Position numbers and translations under genes: made by a program | DNA from: Rubrimonas cliftonensis | Lineage (GTDB): Bacteria > Pseudomonadota > Alphaproteobacteria > Rhodobacterales > Rhodobacteraceae | Length of the DNA: 58,007 bases | Reading direction: 5' to 3' | NCBI RefSeq assembly: GCF_900107585.1 | Contig: NZ_FNQM01000018.1 | Coordinates: forward strand, 1 to 58,007 | The notes under the pieces: generated by a model | The model's database searches: none | What the model was told of the DNA's origin: nothing | What the model saw: only the letters and a program-made list of their open reading frames with translations | Part shown: in pieces, positions 34,314-43,557 of the stretch | Layout: each line of letters starts with the position of its first letter | Numbering within the stretch: position 1 is the stretch's first letter

Positions 34314-35330
34314 GTGTCGCGACGGCCGGTGCGGATGGCTGACGTGGCGCGGGCGGCGGGGCTCTCGCCCATGACGGTCTCGCGCGCCTTCCGCGCCGAC
34401 GCCGCTGTGGGCAAGGAGACGCGCGCGCGCATCCTGCGCATCGCCGAGGAGATGGGCTACGTGTTCGACGCCGCCGCCTCGGGCCTGCGCTCCCAGCGCA
34501 CCGGCTTCGTGGCGGTGACGGTGCCCTCGATCAACAACGCCAACTTCGCCGACACCGTGAACGCGCTGTCGCGGGAGCTGGGCCGCGCCGGGCTGCAGGT
34601 GCTGCTCGGCTATGACCTCTACGACCCGGCCGAGGAGGAGGCGCTGGTCGAGCAGCTTCTGCGGCGCCGGCCCGAGGCCGTGGTGGTGACGGGCGGCGCG
34701 CACACGCCGCGCACGCGGCGGCTGCTGCAGGCGGCCGGGACGCCCGTGATCGAGACCTGGGATCTGCCGGAGCGGCCGGTGCGCCATGTCGTCGGCTTCT
34801 CCAACGCCGCCTGCATGGAGACCATGGTCGATCATCTCGTCGCCCGCGGCGCACGCGCCATCGCCTTCATCGGCGGCGACATCAGCGACGACACCCGCGG
34901 CGCCGACCGCCGCCGAGGCTTCCAGACCGCGATGCGCCGCCATGGGCTGGACGCCTCGCGCCTGCTGCCGATCGGCGCGCCGCCGGCCTCGATGGCGACC
35001 GGCGCCGCGGCGATGGCGGCCGCCCTCGACGAAGGCCTGCGTCCCGACGCGGTGATCGGCGTGTCGGACCTCGCCGCGTTCGGCGCGCTCACCGAGTGCC
35101 AGCGCCGGGGCGTGCGCGTGCCGCAGGACGTCATGATCGCGGGCTTCGGCGCCTACGAGATCGCCGCCGTCAGCGTCCCCACCATCACCACCATCGACCC
35201 CCACCCTGCCGAGATCGGCCGCGAGGCCGGGGCGCTGGCCGTTCGGCTGCTGGCCGACCCCGCCGAGGACAGGGGCCCGATCCGCATCGAGATCGCGCCC
35301 CTGCTGCGCGTCGGCGGCTCGACCTCCTGA
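34314..35330 (+). CDS. LacI-family regulator of the idonate/gluconate region
   Basis: A 338-residue LacI-family transcription factor. The helix-turn-helix is at about 8-28 (MADVARAAGLSPMTVSRAFR), a hinge helix follows, and the sugar-binding core covers about 62-330, with the family segment PDAVIGVSDLAAFGALTECQRRGVRVPQDV. The GTG start at 34314 is supported by GGAGG at 34300-34304 and by alignment of the DNA-binding domain. It is the last gene of the idnO operon, so it is probably autoregulated through the operator at 31737, and likely also acts at 38781. The ligand is presumably a gluconate or idonate intermediate. Its stop is 3 bp from that of convergent dctP. Confidence 0.9.
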   Translation: MSRRPVRMADVARAAGLSPMTVSRAFRADAAVGKETRARILRIAEEMGYVFDAAASGLRSQRTGFVAVTVPSINNANFADTVNALSRELGRAGLQVLLGYDLYDPAEEEALVEQLLRRRPEAVVVTGGAHTPRTRRLLQAAGTPVIETWDLPERPVRHVVGFSNAACMETMVDHLVARGARAIAFIGGDISDDTRGADRRRGFQTAMRRHGLDASRLLPIGAPPASMATGAAAMAAALDEGLRPDAVIGVSDLAAFGALTECQRRGVRVPQDVMIAGFGAYEIAAVSVPTITTIDPHPAEIGREAGALAVRLLADPAEDRGPIRIEIAPLLRVGGSTS

Positions 35331-35333
35331 GCC

Positions 35334-36317
35334 TCAGGGCTTCGAGGCTTCGAGGATCGCGTCGACGATCTCGGAGCCGTTGGCCTCGGTGAACCCGGTC
35401 CAGACCGACCGGGTCGCCTCCTGGAACGCCGCGCTGTCCACGTCGCGGTTGACCTGCATCCCTGCGGCCTCGAGCGCCGCGACCATCTCCGCCTCCTTCG
35501 ACGCGGCGAGCGCGCGCTGCATGGCGACGGCGTCGGCCGCCACGTCGACCACCACCTGCCGCAGCTCCGGCGACAGGCCGTCGAAGCGGTTCAGGTTCAT
35601 CGCCAGCGACAGCGGCGAATAGGCGTGGTTGGTCAGACTCAGATAGTCCTGAACCTCGTGGAACTTGAACGACAGGACGATGGCGACGGGGTGATCCTGG
35701 CTGTCCACCACGCCAGTCTCCAGCGCGGTGTAGAGTTCGGCCACCGGCAGCTGCTGCGGGGCGGCGCCGAGGGCGGAGAACATGTCGCCGAGCGCGCGGC
35801 TGTTGTTCACCCGCATCTGAAGGCCCGCGACGTCGCCCGGCTCGCGGATCGGGCCGCGGTTGTTGGTCATCTGGCGGAAGCCGTTCTCGGGAAAGCCGAG
35901 GCTCTTCATGCCGTGCTGCTCGAACTCCGCGGCGATCGACTGGCCCACCGCGCCGTCGAGCACGCGATAGGCCGTGGCGCGGTCGGCGAACATGAAGGGC
36001 AGCTCGAACGCCGAGGCCTTCGGCATCAGCCCAGTCATGTTGTTGAGGCCGACCATGGTGAGGTCGATGATCCCCGAGCGCACGCCGTCGATCATCTGCG
36101 CGTCGTTGCCGAGCTGGCCCTGCGGAAAGATCTGCACCGTCAGCGCGCCGTCCGAGCGTTTCTCGAGCTCGTCCTTGAAGAACAGCGCCATCGCATGCTG
36201 CGGATCGGACTCCGGCACCGGATGGGCGAACTTCAGCGCCGTCTGCGCGCTGGCGAGATGCGCCCCGCCGAGGGCGAGGACGGCCGCGAGGCCGAGACCG
36301 CGAAGCATGGATTTCAT
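35334..36317 (-). CDS. dctP: TRAP transporter substrate-binding protein DctP
   Basis: A 327-residue periplasmic binding protein of a tripartite TRAP transporter. It has a signal peptide with a likely cut after ASA at residue 24, then LKFAHPVPESDPQHAMALFFKDELEKR, and the family arginine region GLQMRVNNS. The ATG at 36317 has GGAGGAAG upstream. The ligand is probably a sugar acid or keto acid used by the adjacent idn genes, given the shared operator, but the DctP family covers many carboxylates. Confidence 0.92.
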   Translation of the reverse strand: MKSMLRGLGLAAVLALGGAHLASAQTALKFAHPVPESDPQHAMALFFKDELEKRSDGALTVQIFPQGQLGNDAQMIDGVRSGIIDLTMVGLNNMTGLMPKASAFELPFMFADRATAYRVLDGAVGQSIAAEFEQHGMKSLGFPENGFRQMTNNRGPIREPGDVAGLQMRVNNSRALGDMFSALGAAPQQLPVAELYTALETGVVDSQDHPVAIVLSFKFHEVQDYLSLTNHAYSPLSLAMNLNRFDGLSPELRQVVVDVAADAVAMQRALAASKEAEMVAALEAAGMQVNRDVDSAAFQEATRSVWTGFTEANGSEIVDAILEASKP

Positions 36318-36337
36318 GGAACTTCCTCCGGTTGTTT

Positions 36338-37618
36338 TCACCCGATGAACCAGCGCATCGGGACGATGATGAGCGCGGGGAACGCGATGAACGCCCCGAG
36401 CAGGACGGAATAGGCCAACAGGAACGGCGCCGTGCCGCGCACCGCCTGCGAGACGGGCACGCGGCCCACCCCGCACACCACGTTCAGCACGTTGCCTACG
36501 GGGGGCGTGATCAGGCCGATGGAGGTGTTGATCACCATCATCAGCCCGAAATAGACGGGGTCGATGCCCGCCAGCTTCACCACCGGCATCAGCAGCGGCG
36601 TCAGGATCAGGACGGTGGGCGCCAGATCCATCACCATGCCGACCGCCAGCACGATCAGCATGATGACCAGCATCAGCAGCCGCGGGCTCTCGATCAGCGG
36701 CCCGAGAAGCTGGGCGAGCTGCTGCGGCAGCTGCGCCACCGTGATCAGCCACGCCGCCACCATGGCGCAGCCGACGAGGAACATCACCATCGCCGTGGAG
36801 CGGCCTGCGTTGATCAGCACGCGCACGAACATCGCCCAGGTCATCTCGCGATAGACCAGCGTCGAGACGGCGATGGCGTAGACTGCGGCGACCACCGCGG
36901 CCTCGGTCGGGGTGAACACGCCGAAGCGGATGCCGCCGACGATGATCACCGGCAGCAGCAGCGCCCAGAATCCGTCGCGCAGGGCCAGCAGCCGCTCTCG
37001 GGCCGAGGCGCGCGGCAGGACGGCGACCGCCTCGCCGCGCATCAGCCACCACCAGACGGCCATCAGCGTCGCGCCCATCATCAGGCCCGGCGCGATGCCG
37101 CCGAGAAACAGGTTCTTGATCGAGATGTTGCCTGCCACGCCGATCAGGATCAGCGGCAGCGATGGCGGGATCACCGGCGCGATGATGCCGCCCGAGGCCA
37201 GCAGGCCCAGCGACCGACCCTCCGGATAGCCCGCCTTGCGCATCATCGGATAGAGGATCGAGACCAGCGCCGCAGCGTCCGCCACCGCCGAACCCGACAG
37301 GCCCGCCAGCAGCACCGCCGTGAACACGGCGACGTAGCCGAGGCCGCCGCGGCGGTGGCCGACCAGCGTCATCGCCAGCCTGACGATCCGCTGCGAGAGC
37401 CCGCCGCACGACATCACCTCGCCCGCGACGAGAAAGAAGGGGATCGCCAGCAGAGGGAAGCTGTCCACGCCGTTCAGCAGCGACTGCGCGAGGATGTCGG
37501 CGCTGAACAGGTCCATCTGAAGCATCAGCGCCATCGAGGAGAGCAGCAGCGCGAAGGCGACCGGCAGGCCGAGCAGGATCGAACCGACGAGGACCGCGAG
37601 AAACAGGACGAGAGTCAT
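36338..37618 (-). CDS. dctM: TRAP transporter large permease DctM
   Basis: The 426-residue, roughly 12-helix membrane subunit that drives uptake with a sodium gradient. Family sequences GLPVAFALLLSS, FFLVAGEVMSCGGLSQRIV and the conserved GLSGSAVADAAAL and ASGGIIAPVIPPS loops are present. ATG 37618 overlaps the dctQ stop (ATGA), and dctP follows after 20 bp. Confidence 0.94.
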   Translation of the reverse strand: MTLVLFLAVLVGSILLGLPVAFALLLSSMALMLQMDLFSADILAQSLLNGVDSFPLLAIPFFLVAGEVMSCGGLSQRIVRLAMTLVGHRRGGLGYVAVFTAVLLAGLSGSAVADAAALVSILYPMMRKAGYPEGRSLGLLASGGIIAPVIPPSLPLILIGVAGNISIKNLFLGGIAPGLMMGATLMAVWWWLMRGEAVAVLPRASARERLLALRDGFWALLLPVIIVGGIRFGVFTPTEAAVVAAVYAIAVSTLVYREMTWAMFVRVLINAGRSTAMVMFLVGCAMVAAWLITVAQLPQQLAQLLGPLIESPRLLMLVIMLIVLAVGMVMDLAPTVLILTPLLMPVVKLAGIDPVYFGLMMVINTSIGLITPPVGNVLNVVCGVGRVPVSQAVRGTAPFLLAYSVLLGAFIAFPALIIVPMRWFIG

Positions 37619-38097
37619 GCGTCGTCGTCGCTCTCGGTCAGGGCCGCGGGATCGACGATGCGCACCGCGGCGACGAAGGCCATCAGGACCGACGAGACCA
37701 CGCCCGCGAGATACATCAGCGCCGACGGCAGGCCCGTCAGCGGCGAGATGTTGGACCAGTTGGCGTTCATCTGCCGGAATGCGCCCCAGAACAGCATCAG
37801 CACCGAGACGAGGATCACCGCATGGGCCAGCCGCCGCAGCAGCGGCATGGCGCGCGGCAGCAGCGCCTCGGCGAACTCGGAGACGGCGAGGTGCTCGCCC
37901 CGGCGCAGAACGACCGCCGCGCCCAGCATCACGAGCCAGACGAGGCCCAGTCGCGACAGCTCTACCGACTGGCGCAGGCCGGTGGCGAAGCCGTAGCGCA
38001 GCACGACATTCGCGAACACGATAACGATCATGAAGGCGAGAAGCGCCGCCATCACCACGTCGACGGTTCGCCACAACCAGCGAAGGCCCCGGATCAT
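37615..38097 (-). CDS. dctQ: TRAP transporter small permease DctQ
   Basis: A 160-residue membrane protein with four helices that joins DctM and DctP. Family features include the N-terminal helix with FANVVLRYGF and the segment LGLVWLVMLGAAVVLRRGEHLAV. I chose ATG 38097 because GGAGGGTG lies 8 bp upstream; an ATG at 38112 would add five residues. It is the first intact gene of the TRAP operon; the operator-controlled promoter lies about 690 bp upstream, beyond a probable gene remnant. Confidence 0.9.
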   Translation of the reverse strand: MIRGLRWLWRTVDVVMAALLAFMIVIVFANVVLRYGFATGLRQSVELSRLGLVWLVMLGAAVVLRRGEHLAVSEFAEALLPRAMPLLRRLAHAVILVSVLMLFWGAFRQMNANWSNISPLTGLPSALMYLAGVVSSVLMAFVAAVRIVDPAALTESDDDA

Positions 38098-38196
38098 CGG
38101 CGCACCCTCCATGCTGCCGCCGTCGCGCCACGGCGGGTTTCGACGCGCGACTTCCGGGGGGCGGGGAGGGGAGCGCGCCGCGCCGCCCCGAGGATG

Positions 38197-38715
38197 TCAG
38201 CGCTCATGGGCGCCCACGGGGGAGAAGCGGAACGCCTCCCGCCCAGGCGCGTCGGTCTCCTCTTCCGACCTGCCGCCATGCGCGACGAGGATGCGGCGGA
38301 GGAACACGAAGGGCGGTTCGTCGGCGCGGCCCCCTCGGCGCGGCCCGATGGCCTCGGCGGTCGCCGCCCCCGCGTCGTCGCCCATGCGCATCAGGGTGGC
38401 GCCGAGTTCCCTGCGCCGGATTGCATCGATATCCCGCCCGACGCCGCCCCGGTCGGGCGAGACGATGTCGCCCTGCCTGGCGCCGGGAAGCGCCTCCACG
38501 CCGGTCATCGCCATCGCTGCGCCGGCGTCTTGGATTGGCCGCGCTGGGCGCCGGAGCGGATGGACCAGCCCGCCGCCAGCGCGACCAGACCGTTCCCCAC
38601 CGGCGCGGTCGTCACCGGAGATCGTCGGGGCCCCGCCTGCGTAGAGGTCAGGATCGACGCCATTCGGCGCGGTGACGCCGCGCATGCGCGCGACCGGCTG
38701 TCTCGCCTCCGGCAT
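38197..38715 (-). pseudogene. Probable decayed first gene of the TRAP operon
   Basis: An open frame of 172 codons starts at ATG 38715 with a fine ribosome site (GGAGGAAGGG at 38730-38721) and about 68 nt after the predicted start of the operator-controlled promoter. Third codon positions are largely G or C, as in a real gene. However, the protein is Gly/Arg-rich and matches no family over its length. Residues 90-94 (GGVGR) and 112-116 (GDDAG) are spaced like the GGVGRN...GDD segment of PfkB-type sugar kinases, so a frameshifted and deleted kinase gene is possible. This is a weak resemblance, not an identification. Confidence 0.35.
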
Positions 38716-38780
38716 CTGCGCCCTTCCTCCCAGCTCCGGCCGGTCGCTGGAGGCGTTCTCCCTCCTCGACGCCGGCTCTG

Positions 38781-38794
38781 TGTTATCGATACCA
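38781..38794. promoter_or_regulatory. LacI-type operator, site 2
   Basis: TGTTATCGATACCA, identical to site 1 at 31737-31750, with the following TA also shared. It overlaps the -10 and start region of a leftward promoter that would serve the TRAP operon. Two exact copies of a 16-bp near-palindrome 7 kb apart, at both ends of one pathway, make a shared operator much more likely than chance. Confidence 0.75.
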
Positions 38795-38820
38795 TATGGA
38801 TCGGGGGTTCACTCTGTCAA
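38791..38820 (-). promoter_or_regulatory. Leftward promoter for the TRAP transporter operon
   Basis: On the minus strand, consensus TTGACA (38820-38815), an 18-bp spacer and TATGGT (38796-38791) lead directly into the operator. The -10, spacer length and operator position are the same as at 31747-31776, which supports both assignments. The predicted start site is near 38784. Confidence 0.65.
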
Positions 38821-39309
38821 CGGTGGATCGACGTGCGCGCACCGCGGACCGGCGGCCTGGCGGCGCCGGCTCGGCCATGTTCGTTCTTGACGCTGAAACG
38901 GCGAATGAGGGGCGCGAGACCGACGCCATCCTCGACGTCTAGACGGGCTCGGCGCCATCGACCCCGGCGGCGCTCTCGATCGGCTGGACCGCCGCGGCGG
39001 TTCTGCTGGCGATCGGCGAGGACGCCGACCGCGTCATCGTCCGCGGCGTCACTTCCGCCGACGGCATTCCCTTCGCCTGACGATCCGCGGTCGCGCCGGC
39101 TGGACGAGGCCCCTTCGAAGGCCGGTGGACGCTTGGGCGCGTCCTGGCGCGCGCCCGACCATCGCCGGCGCCCCGGACCAGCGAAATGCCTGGGGCAGAA
39201 CGCTCAAGTCGCTGTCCGCCGCGCCGCGCCCTGGGGCCCTCCGGTTCGAGCCGCCGGACGGGCGCGGCGGCCCCCGATCTCGTCGCCCTCGATCTGGCCG
39301 GCGTCGTGG
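38821..39309. other. Intergenic region between arsJ and the TRAP promoter, no recognised gene
   Basis: About 490 bp with no convincing gene. Plus-strand fragments such as LSIGWTAAAVLLAIGEDADRV (about 38970-39035) look protein-like but are cut by stop codons at 38940-38942 and near 39078, and no family can be named. It may be further gene debris. A transcription terminator for the leftward ars operon should lie here but no clear hairpin with a U-run was found. Confidence 0.45.
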
Positions 39310-40596
39310 TCAGGAAGCGTCGCGCAGCCCCCGCGCGCAGACCCAGCTCGCAAGGGCCATGGCGGCGGCGGTCGCGAGGCAGAGCGGCAGGCCGCCCCAC
39401 TGGAAGCTCAGGCCCGAGAGCAGCGTGCCGAGCAGCCGCCCGGCGGCGTTGGCGCCGTAGTAGAAGCCGACATCCATCGTCACACGGTCGGATCTCGTGA
39501 AGGCCAGGATCAGGTAGGAGTGCAGCGCGGAGTTCAGCGCGAACACCACGCCGAACATGAGCAGCCCGCCCACCAGCGTCGCCGTCAGCCATGGCGCGGG
39601 CTCGCCCAGCGGCGCGGTCCAGCCCTGCGTCGCTGCCCAGGCCGCCGCGGCGAGGCCGGCCGGGATCAGCGCCAGAACGAAGGCCAAGGACGCGGCGAGC
39701 CGCGCGATCTCCGCCACCGGGCGCTCCCTCGCGCGCAGCAGCGCCGGCGCCGCCGCCTGCACCGCGCCGTAGCCGATGATCCAGAGCGCCATGAACGTCC
39801 CGACGAGAAAGAACGCCTCGCGTCGCCCCTCCGCCGTGCCGTCCGACAGCACGCCGTAGAAGTAGATCGGGACGCCCACCACGAACCACACGTCGCGCGC
39901 GCCGAACAGGAACAGCCGCGCCGCCGACAGTCGGTCGATGCGCGGATCGCCCGAGCGCAGGCGCCCGATCTCGTCCTTCGGGCGGCCCCGCGGCAGGCCC
40001 GCCGGCATGAACAGCGCCACCGCCCCGAGGATCGCCGCCAGCACCGCCGCCATCCCGAGCGCCGCGCCGTCGAAGCCCGCCGCGCCGAGCAGCGCCGCGC
40101 CGAGCAGGAAGCCCAGGCCCTTCACGGCGTTCTTGGAGCCGGTCAGCGCCGCCACCCAGCGGAACAGGCCCCCGCCCTCGGCCGGCGCCAGCAGCTTCAC
40201 CGCACTCTTGGCGCCCATCTTGGCGAGATCCTTCGCGACGCCGGAGACGCCCTGCGCCACCATGACGAAGGCCACGGAGACCGCGACCGTCCATGACGGA
40301 TCGAGCTGCGACAGCGCGATCAGCGCCACGATCTGCAGCGACAGGCCGGCATAGAGCGTCGTCGTCAGCCCGAAGCGCGCCGCGATCCAGCCTGCGCAGA
40401 GGTTGGTGACGATGCCCGCGACCTCGTAGAGCAGGAACAGCCAGGCCAGCGTGATCGGCGAGAAGCCCAGGCTGTTGAAATGCAGCAGCACCAGCATCCG
40501 CAACGCGCCGTCGGTCAGCATGAAGGCCCAATAGGCCGCCGTCACCGCAGCATAGGCCGCCAGCGGGCGCGGCGGCGCCGTCAGCGGCGCGTTCAT
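39310..40596 (-). CDS. arsJ: Organoarsenical efflux MFS transporter ArsJ
   Basis: A 428-residue, 12-helix major facilitator protein. ArsJ exports 1-arseno-3-phosphoglycerate made by a companion GAPDH, giving arsenate resistance. Family sequences visible are LTDGALRMLVLLHF, GVAKDLAKMGAKSAVKLL and GSKNAVKGLGFLLG, which are typical of ArsJ rather than other MFS groups. The ATG overlaps the GAPDH stop by 4 bp (ATGA), matching the known pairing. It is the last gene of the ars operon. Confidence 0.93.
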   Translation of the reverse strand: MNAPLTAPPRPLAAYAAVTAAYWAFMLTDGALRMLVLLHFNSLGFSPITLAWLFLLYEVAGIVTNLCAGWIAARFGLTTTLYAGLSLQIVALIALSQLDPSWTVAVSVAFVMVAQGVSGVAKDLAKMGAKSAVKLLAPAEGGGLFRWVAALTGSKNAVKGLGFLLGAALLGAAGFDGAALGMAAVLAAILGAVALFMPAGLPRGRPKDEIGRLRSGDPRIDRLSAARLFLFGARDVWFVVGVPIYFYGVLSDGTAEGRREAFFLVGTFMALWIIGYGAVQAAAPALLRARERPVAEIARLAASLAFVLALIPAGLAAAAWAATQGWTAPLGEPAPWLTATLVGGLLMFGVVFALNSALHSYLILAFTRSDRVTMDVGFYYGANAAGRLLGTLLSGLSFQWGGLPLCLATAAAMALASWVCARGLRDAS

Positions 40597-41603
40597 GTCG
40601 CCGCCGCCATCATGCGCACGACGTCGGCCAGCCGGAAGGCGTAGCCCATCTCGTTGTCGTACCAGGCGTAGACCTTCACCTGCGTGTCGTTGACGACCAT
40701 CGTGCTGCCGGCGTCCACGACGCCGGAGCGGGTGTCGTTGAGATAGTCCGCGCCCACCAGCGGCCGGGTCTCGAAGCCGAGCACGCCCTTCAGCGGGCCG
40801 TCGGCGGCGGCGGCGAACAGCGCGTTGACCTCCTCGACCGTCGTGGCGCGCTCCACCTCGAACACGCAGTCGGTGATCGAGGCCGTCACCAGCGGCACGC
40901 GCACGGCGTGGCCGTTCAGCCGGCCCTTCAGCTCGGGATAGATCAGCGTGATCGCGGTCGCCGAACCGGTGGTGGTGGGGATCATCGAGGTCAGCGCCGA
41001 GCGGGCGCGGCGCGCGTCCTTCATCGGCCGGTCGAGGATGGTCTGGGTGTTGGTGACGCAGTGGATGGTCGTGATCGAGCCGTGGCGGATGCCGAGCGCC
41101 TCGTGGACGACCTTCACCACCGGCGCGAGGCAGTTGGTGGTGCAGGAGGCGGCCGTGACGATGCGGTGCGCCGCCGGGTCGAACAGGTGCTGGTTCACGC
41201 CCCAGACAAGGTTCAGCGCGCCGCCGTCCTTCACCGGCGCCGACACGGCGACCCGCTTCACGCCGGCGGCGAAGTAGGGCGCGATCTTCTCGGCGGTCTT
41301 GAAGACGCCGGTGCAGTCCACCACCAGATCGACGCCGAGATCAGTGAGCGGCAGATCCTCGATGCGCTTCTCGCAGGCGACGCGCACGCGGCGGTCGTTG
41401 ATCGCGAGCCTGTCGCCATCGGCTTCGAGCCGGGCGCCCCAGCGGCCGTGGATGCTGTCGAACTCCAGGAAATGCGCGTGGGCGGCGGCGTCGCCCACCA
41501 CGTCGTTGATCAGCACCAGCTCATGGCCGAGCCCCTCCGCCTCAAAGGCGCGGAGCACGAGCTTGCCGATGCGGCCGAGGCCGTTGAGGGCGATGCGGGC
41601 CAT
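40593..41603 (-). CDS. ArsJ-associated glyceraldehyde-3-phosphate dehydrogenase
   Basis: A 336-residue GAPDH. The NAD-binding start ALNGLGRIGKLVLRAF and the catalytic Cys154 in AASCTTNCLAP are intact, as are the phosphate-site residues around NTRSGVVDA. In ars operons this enzyme uses arsenate in place of phosphate to make unstable 1-arseno-3-phosphoglycerate, which ArsJ extrudes. Tight coupling to arsJ and location behind acr3 identify it as the arsenate-detoxifying copy, not the glycolytic one. Confidence 0.93.
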   Translation of the reverse strand: MARIALNGLGRIGKLVLRAFEAEGLGHELVLINDVVGDAAAHAHFLEFDSIHGRWGARLEADGDRLAINDRRVRVACEKRIEDLPLTDLGVDLVVDCTGVFKTAEKIAPYFAAGVKRVAVSAPVKDGGALNLVWGVNQHLFDPAAHRIVTAASCTTNCLAPVVKVVHEALGIRHGSITTIHCVTNTQTILDRPMKDARRARSALTSMIPTTTGSATAITLIYPELKGRLNGHAVRVPLVTASITDCVFEVERATTVEEVNALFAAAADGPLKGVLGFETRPLVGADYLNDTRSGVVDAGSTMVVNDTQVKVYAWYDNEMGYAFRLADVVRMMAAAT

Positions 41604-41613
41604 GGGGCCTCCG

Positions 41614-42663
41614 TCAGGGGAACCAGTGTTTCGTGCGGTTGGCGAAGGCGACGAGCGACAGCATCACCGGCACCTCGACCAGCACGCCGACCACGGTGGC
41701 CAGCGCCGCGCCTGAGCCGAGGCCGAACAGGCTGATCGCCACCGCCACCGCCAGTTCGAAGAAGTTCGACGTGCCGATCAGCGCGCAGGGCGCGGCGATG
41801 CTGAAGGGCAGCCGCCAGAGCCACGCCGCGGCGTAGGCGAGCGCGAAGATCAGGTAGGACTGCAGCACCAGCGGCGTCGCGATCATCGCGATCACCGCCG
41901 GCCGCTCGAGGATCACGCCGCCCTGGAAGCCGAAGAGCAGCACCACGGTCCCGAGCAGCGCCGCCACCGTCACGGGCTTGAGCCGCGCGCCGAAGGCCTC
42001 CACCGCCATCGGCCCGCCCGAGCGCATCAGCCGCCCCCGCGTCAGCGCCCCCGCGATCAGCGGGATCACGATGTAGAGCAGCACCGACAGCAGCAGCGTC
42101 TCCCAGGGCACGACGATGTCGGTGAGACCCAGCAGTAGCGCGACGATCGGCGCGAAGGCGAACACCATGATCACGTCGTTCACCGACACCTGCACCAGCG
42201 TGTAGGCGGGGTCTCCACGCGTCAGCTGCGACCAGACGAACACCATCGCCGTGCAGGGCGCGGCGCCGAGCAGGATCACCCCGGCCAGATAGGCCTGCGC
42301 GTCCTCCGGCGGGATGAAGCCTGCGAAGACATGCTCGAAGAACAACACCCCCAGCGCGGCCATGGTGAAGGGCTTGACCAGCCAGTTGACGACCAGCGTC
42401 ACCACGACGCCCTTGGGCTTGCGCCCCACCTCGGCGATGGCCGCGAAATCCACCGCGACCATCATCGGATAGACCATGGCCCAGATCAGCACGGCCACGG
42501 CGAGGTTGACCGACGCGACCTCGAACGCCGCCAGCGCCGCGAAGAGCCCCGGCGCCAGCGCGCCGAGGATGAGGCCGGCGGCGATGGCGAGCGCGACCCA
42601 GAGCGAAAGCCAGCGCTCGAAGGGTCCCAGCCCGCCCGGGGCGGCGGCGACGGCGTCGGTCAT
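41614..42663 (-). CDS. acr3: Arsenite efflux permease Acr3
   Basis: A 349-residue, ten-helix arsenite/antimonite exporter. The essential cysteine lies in [13 protein letters not shown] (fourth helix) and the conserved glutamate in [14 protein letters not shown] (ninth helix). It lies 10 bp before the GAPDH gene and 39 bp after the ArsR-ArsC fusion. It removes the arsenite made by the ArsC part. Confidence 0.95.
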   Translation of the reverse strand: MTDAVAAAPGGLGPFERWLSLWVALAIAAGLILGALAPGLFAALAAFEVASVNLAVAVLIWAMVYPMMVAVDFAAIAEVGRKPKGVVVTLVVNWLVKPFTMAALGVLFFEHVFAGFIPPEDAQAYLAGVILLGAAPCTAMVFVWSQLTRGDPAYTLVQVSVNDVIMVFAFAPIVALLLGLTDIVVPWETLLLSVLLYIVIPLIAGALTRGRLMRSGGPMAVEAFGARLKPVTVAALLGTVVLLFGFQGGVILERPAVIAMIATPLVLQSYLIFALAYAAAWLWRLPFSIAAPCALIGTSNFFELAVAVAISLFGLGSGAALATVVGVLVEVPVMLSLVAFANRTKHWFP

Positions 42664-42702
42664 GCTCGGCCTTTTTGTCGGGGATGTCGGGCGGCGCTGG
42701 CT

Positions 42703-43557
42703 TCAGGCGACCGGGACCGCCTGGGCCCCGCCGATGTCGTCGACCGCCTTCTGGAGGGCGATCCGGTCCAGCTTGTCGAAGGACAGGTTCACGAAGGCGC
42801 CGATGCGGTGCTTCAGCATCCGGTAGGCCTCGGCGAAGGCGACGGCGCGCTCGGCCTCCGTCCCCGTCGCCGCCACCGGGTCGGGCACGCCCCAGTGTCC
42901 GGTGATGGTCTGACCCGCCCAGGGCGCGCAGTCCTCGTTCGCGGCGTTGTCGCAGACCGTGAAGGCGAAGTCGAAATGCGGCGCGCCCGGCCCCTGGAAC
43001 TCCGAGACGTGCTTGGCGCGCAGGCCCGAGACGTCGTGGCCGAGCTTCTCCAGCTGGGCGATGGCGAAAGGATTGAGCTCGGAGCGCGGCCGCGTCCCGG
43101 CGGAATGGGCGACGAAGCGGCCCGCGCCCTCGCGGCTCAGGATCGCCTCGGCGAAGATGGAGCGGGCGGAGTTGCCGCTGCAGATGAACAGCACGGTGTA
43201 GCTCTTGTCGCTCATGACGTCCTCCCCCGGGGCGTGCAGGCGCCGCGCGGCCGCAGCGCAGAGATCAGGCCGACCGCGGCAGCAGTCGAGCGCGAGATAG
43301 TCGATCAGGCCCCCCGTCGCCGCGAGGTCGAGGCGGTAGCGGATCAGTTTGCCGTCGCGCTCGCCGCGGATCAGCCCGGCGCGCGCCAGATGCGCGAGAT
43401 GCGCCGAGGCGTTGTTGGGCCGCAGACCCACCGCCGTCGCGATCTCTCCGGCGGGCACGCCCTCCGGGGCGCGACGCGCCAGCAGGCGGAAGATCGCCAG
43501 CCGGTGCGTCTGGCCAAGCGCGGCGAAGAGGTCGGAGGGGTCTTGCATCATGTCCAT
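42703..43557 (-). CDS. ArsR-ArsC fusion: arsenic regulator plus arsenate reductase
   Basis: A 284-residue two-domain protein. Residues 1-105 are an ArsR/SmtB winged helix (LFAALGQTHRLAIFRLLARR, recognition helix around NNASAHLAHLARAGL). Cysteines 92, 93 and 100 (DCCRGRPDLC) are candidate As(III) ligands. Residues 118-284 are a low-molecular-weight phosphatase-type arsenate reductase with the active loop CSGNSARS (Cys126, Arg132), and further cysteines in VCDNAANEDC. The fusion puts sensing and reduction in one polypeptide at the head of the operon. The start is uncertain: ATGs at 43557, 43551 and 43548 are possible and none has a good Shine-Dalgarno. Confidence 0.93.
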   Translation of the reverse strand: MDMMQDPSDLFAALGQTHRLAIFRLLARRAPEGVPAGEIATAVGLRPNNASAHLAHLARAGLIRGERDGKLIRYRLDLAATGGLIDYLALDCCRGRPDLCAAAARRLHAPGEDVMSDKSYTVLFICSGNSARSIFAEAILSREGAGRFVAHSAGTRPRSELNPFAIAQLEKLGHDVSGLRAKHVSEFQGPGAPHFDFAFTVCDNAANEDCAPWAGQTITGHWGVPDPVAATGTEAERAVAFAEAYRMLKHRIGAFVNLSFDKLDRIALQKAVDDIGGAQAVPVA

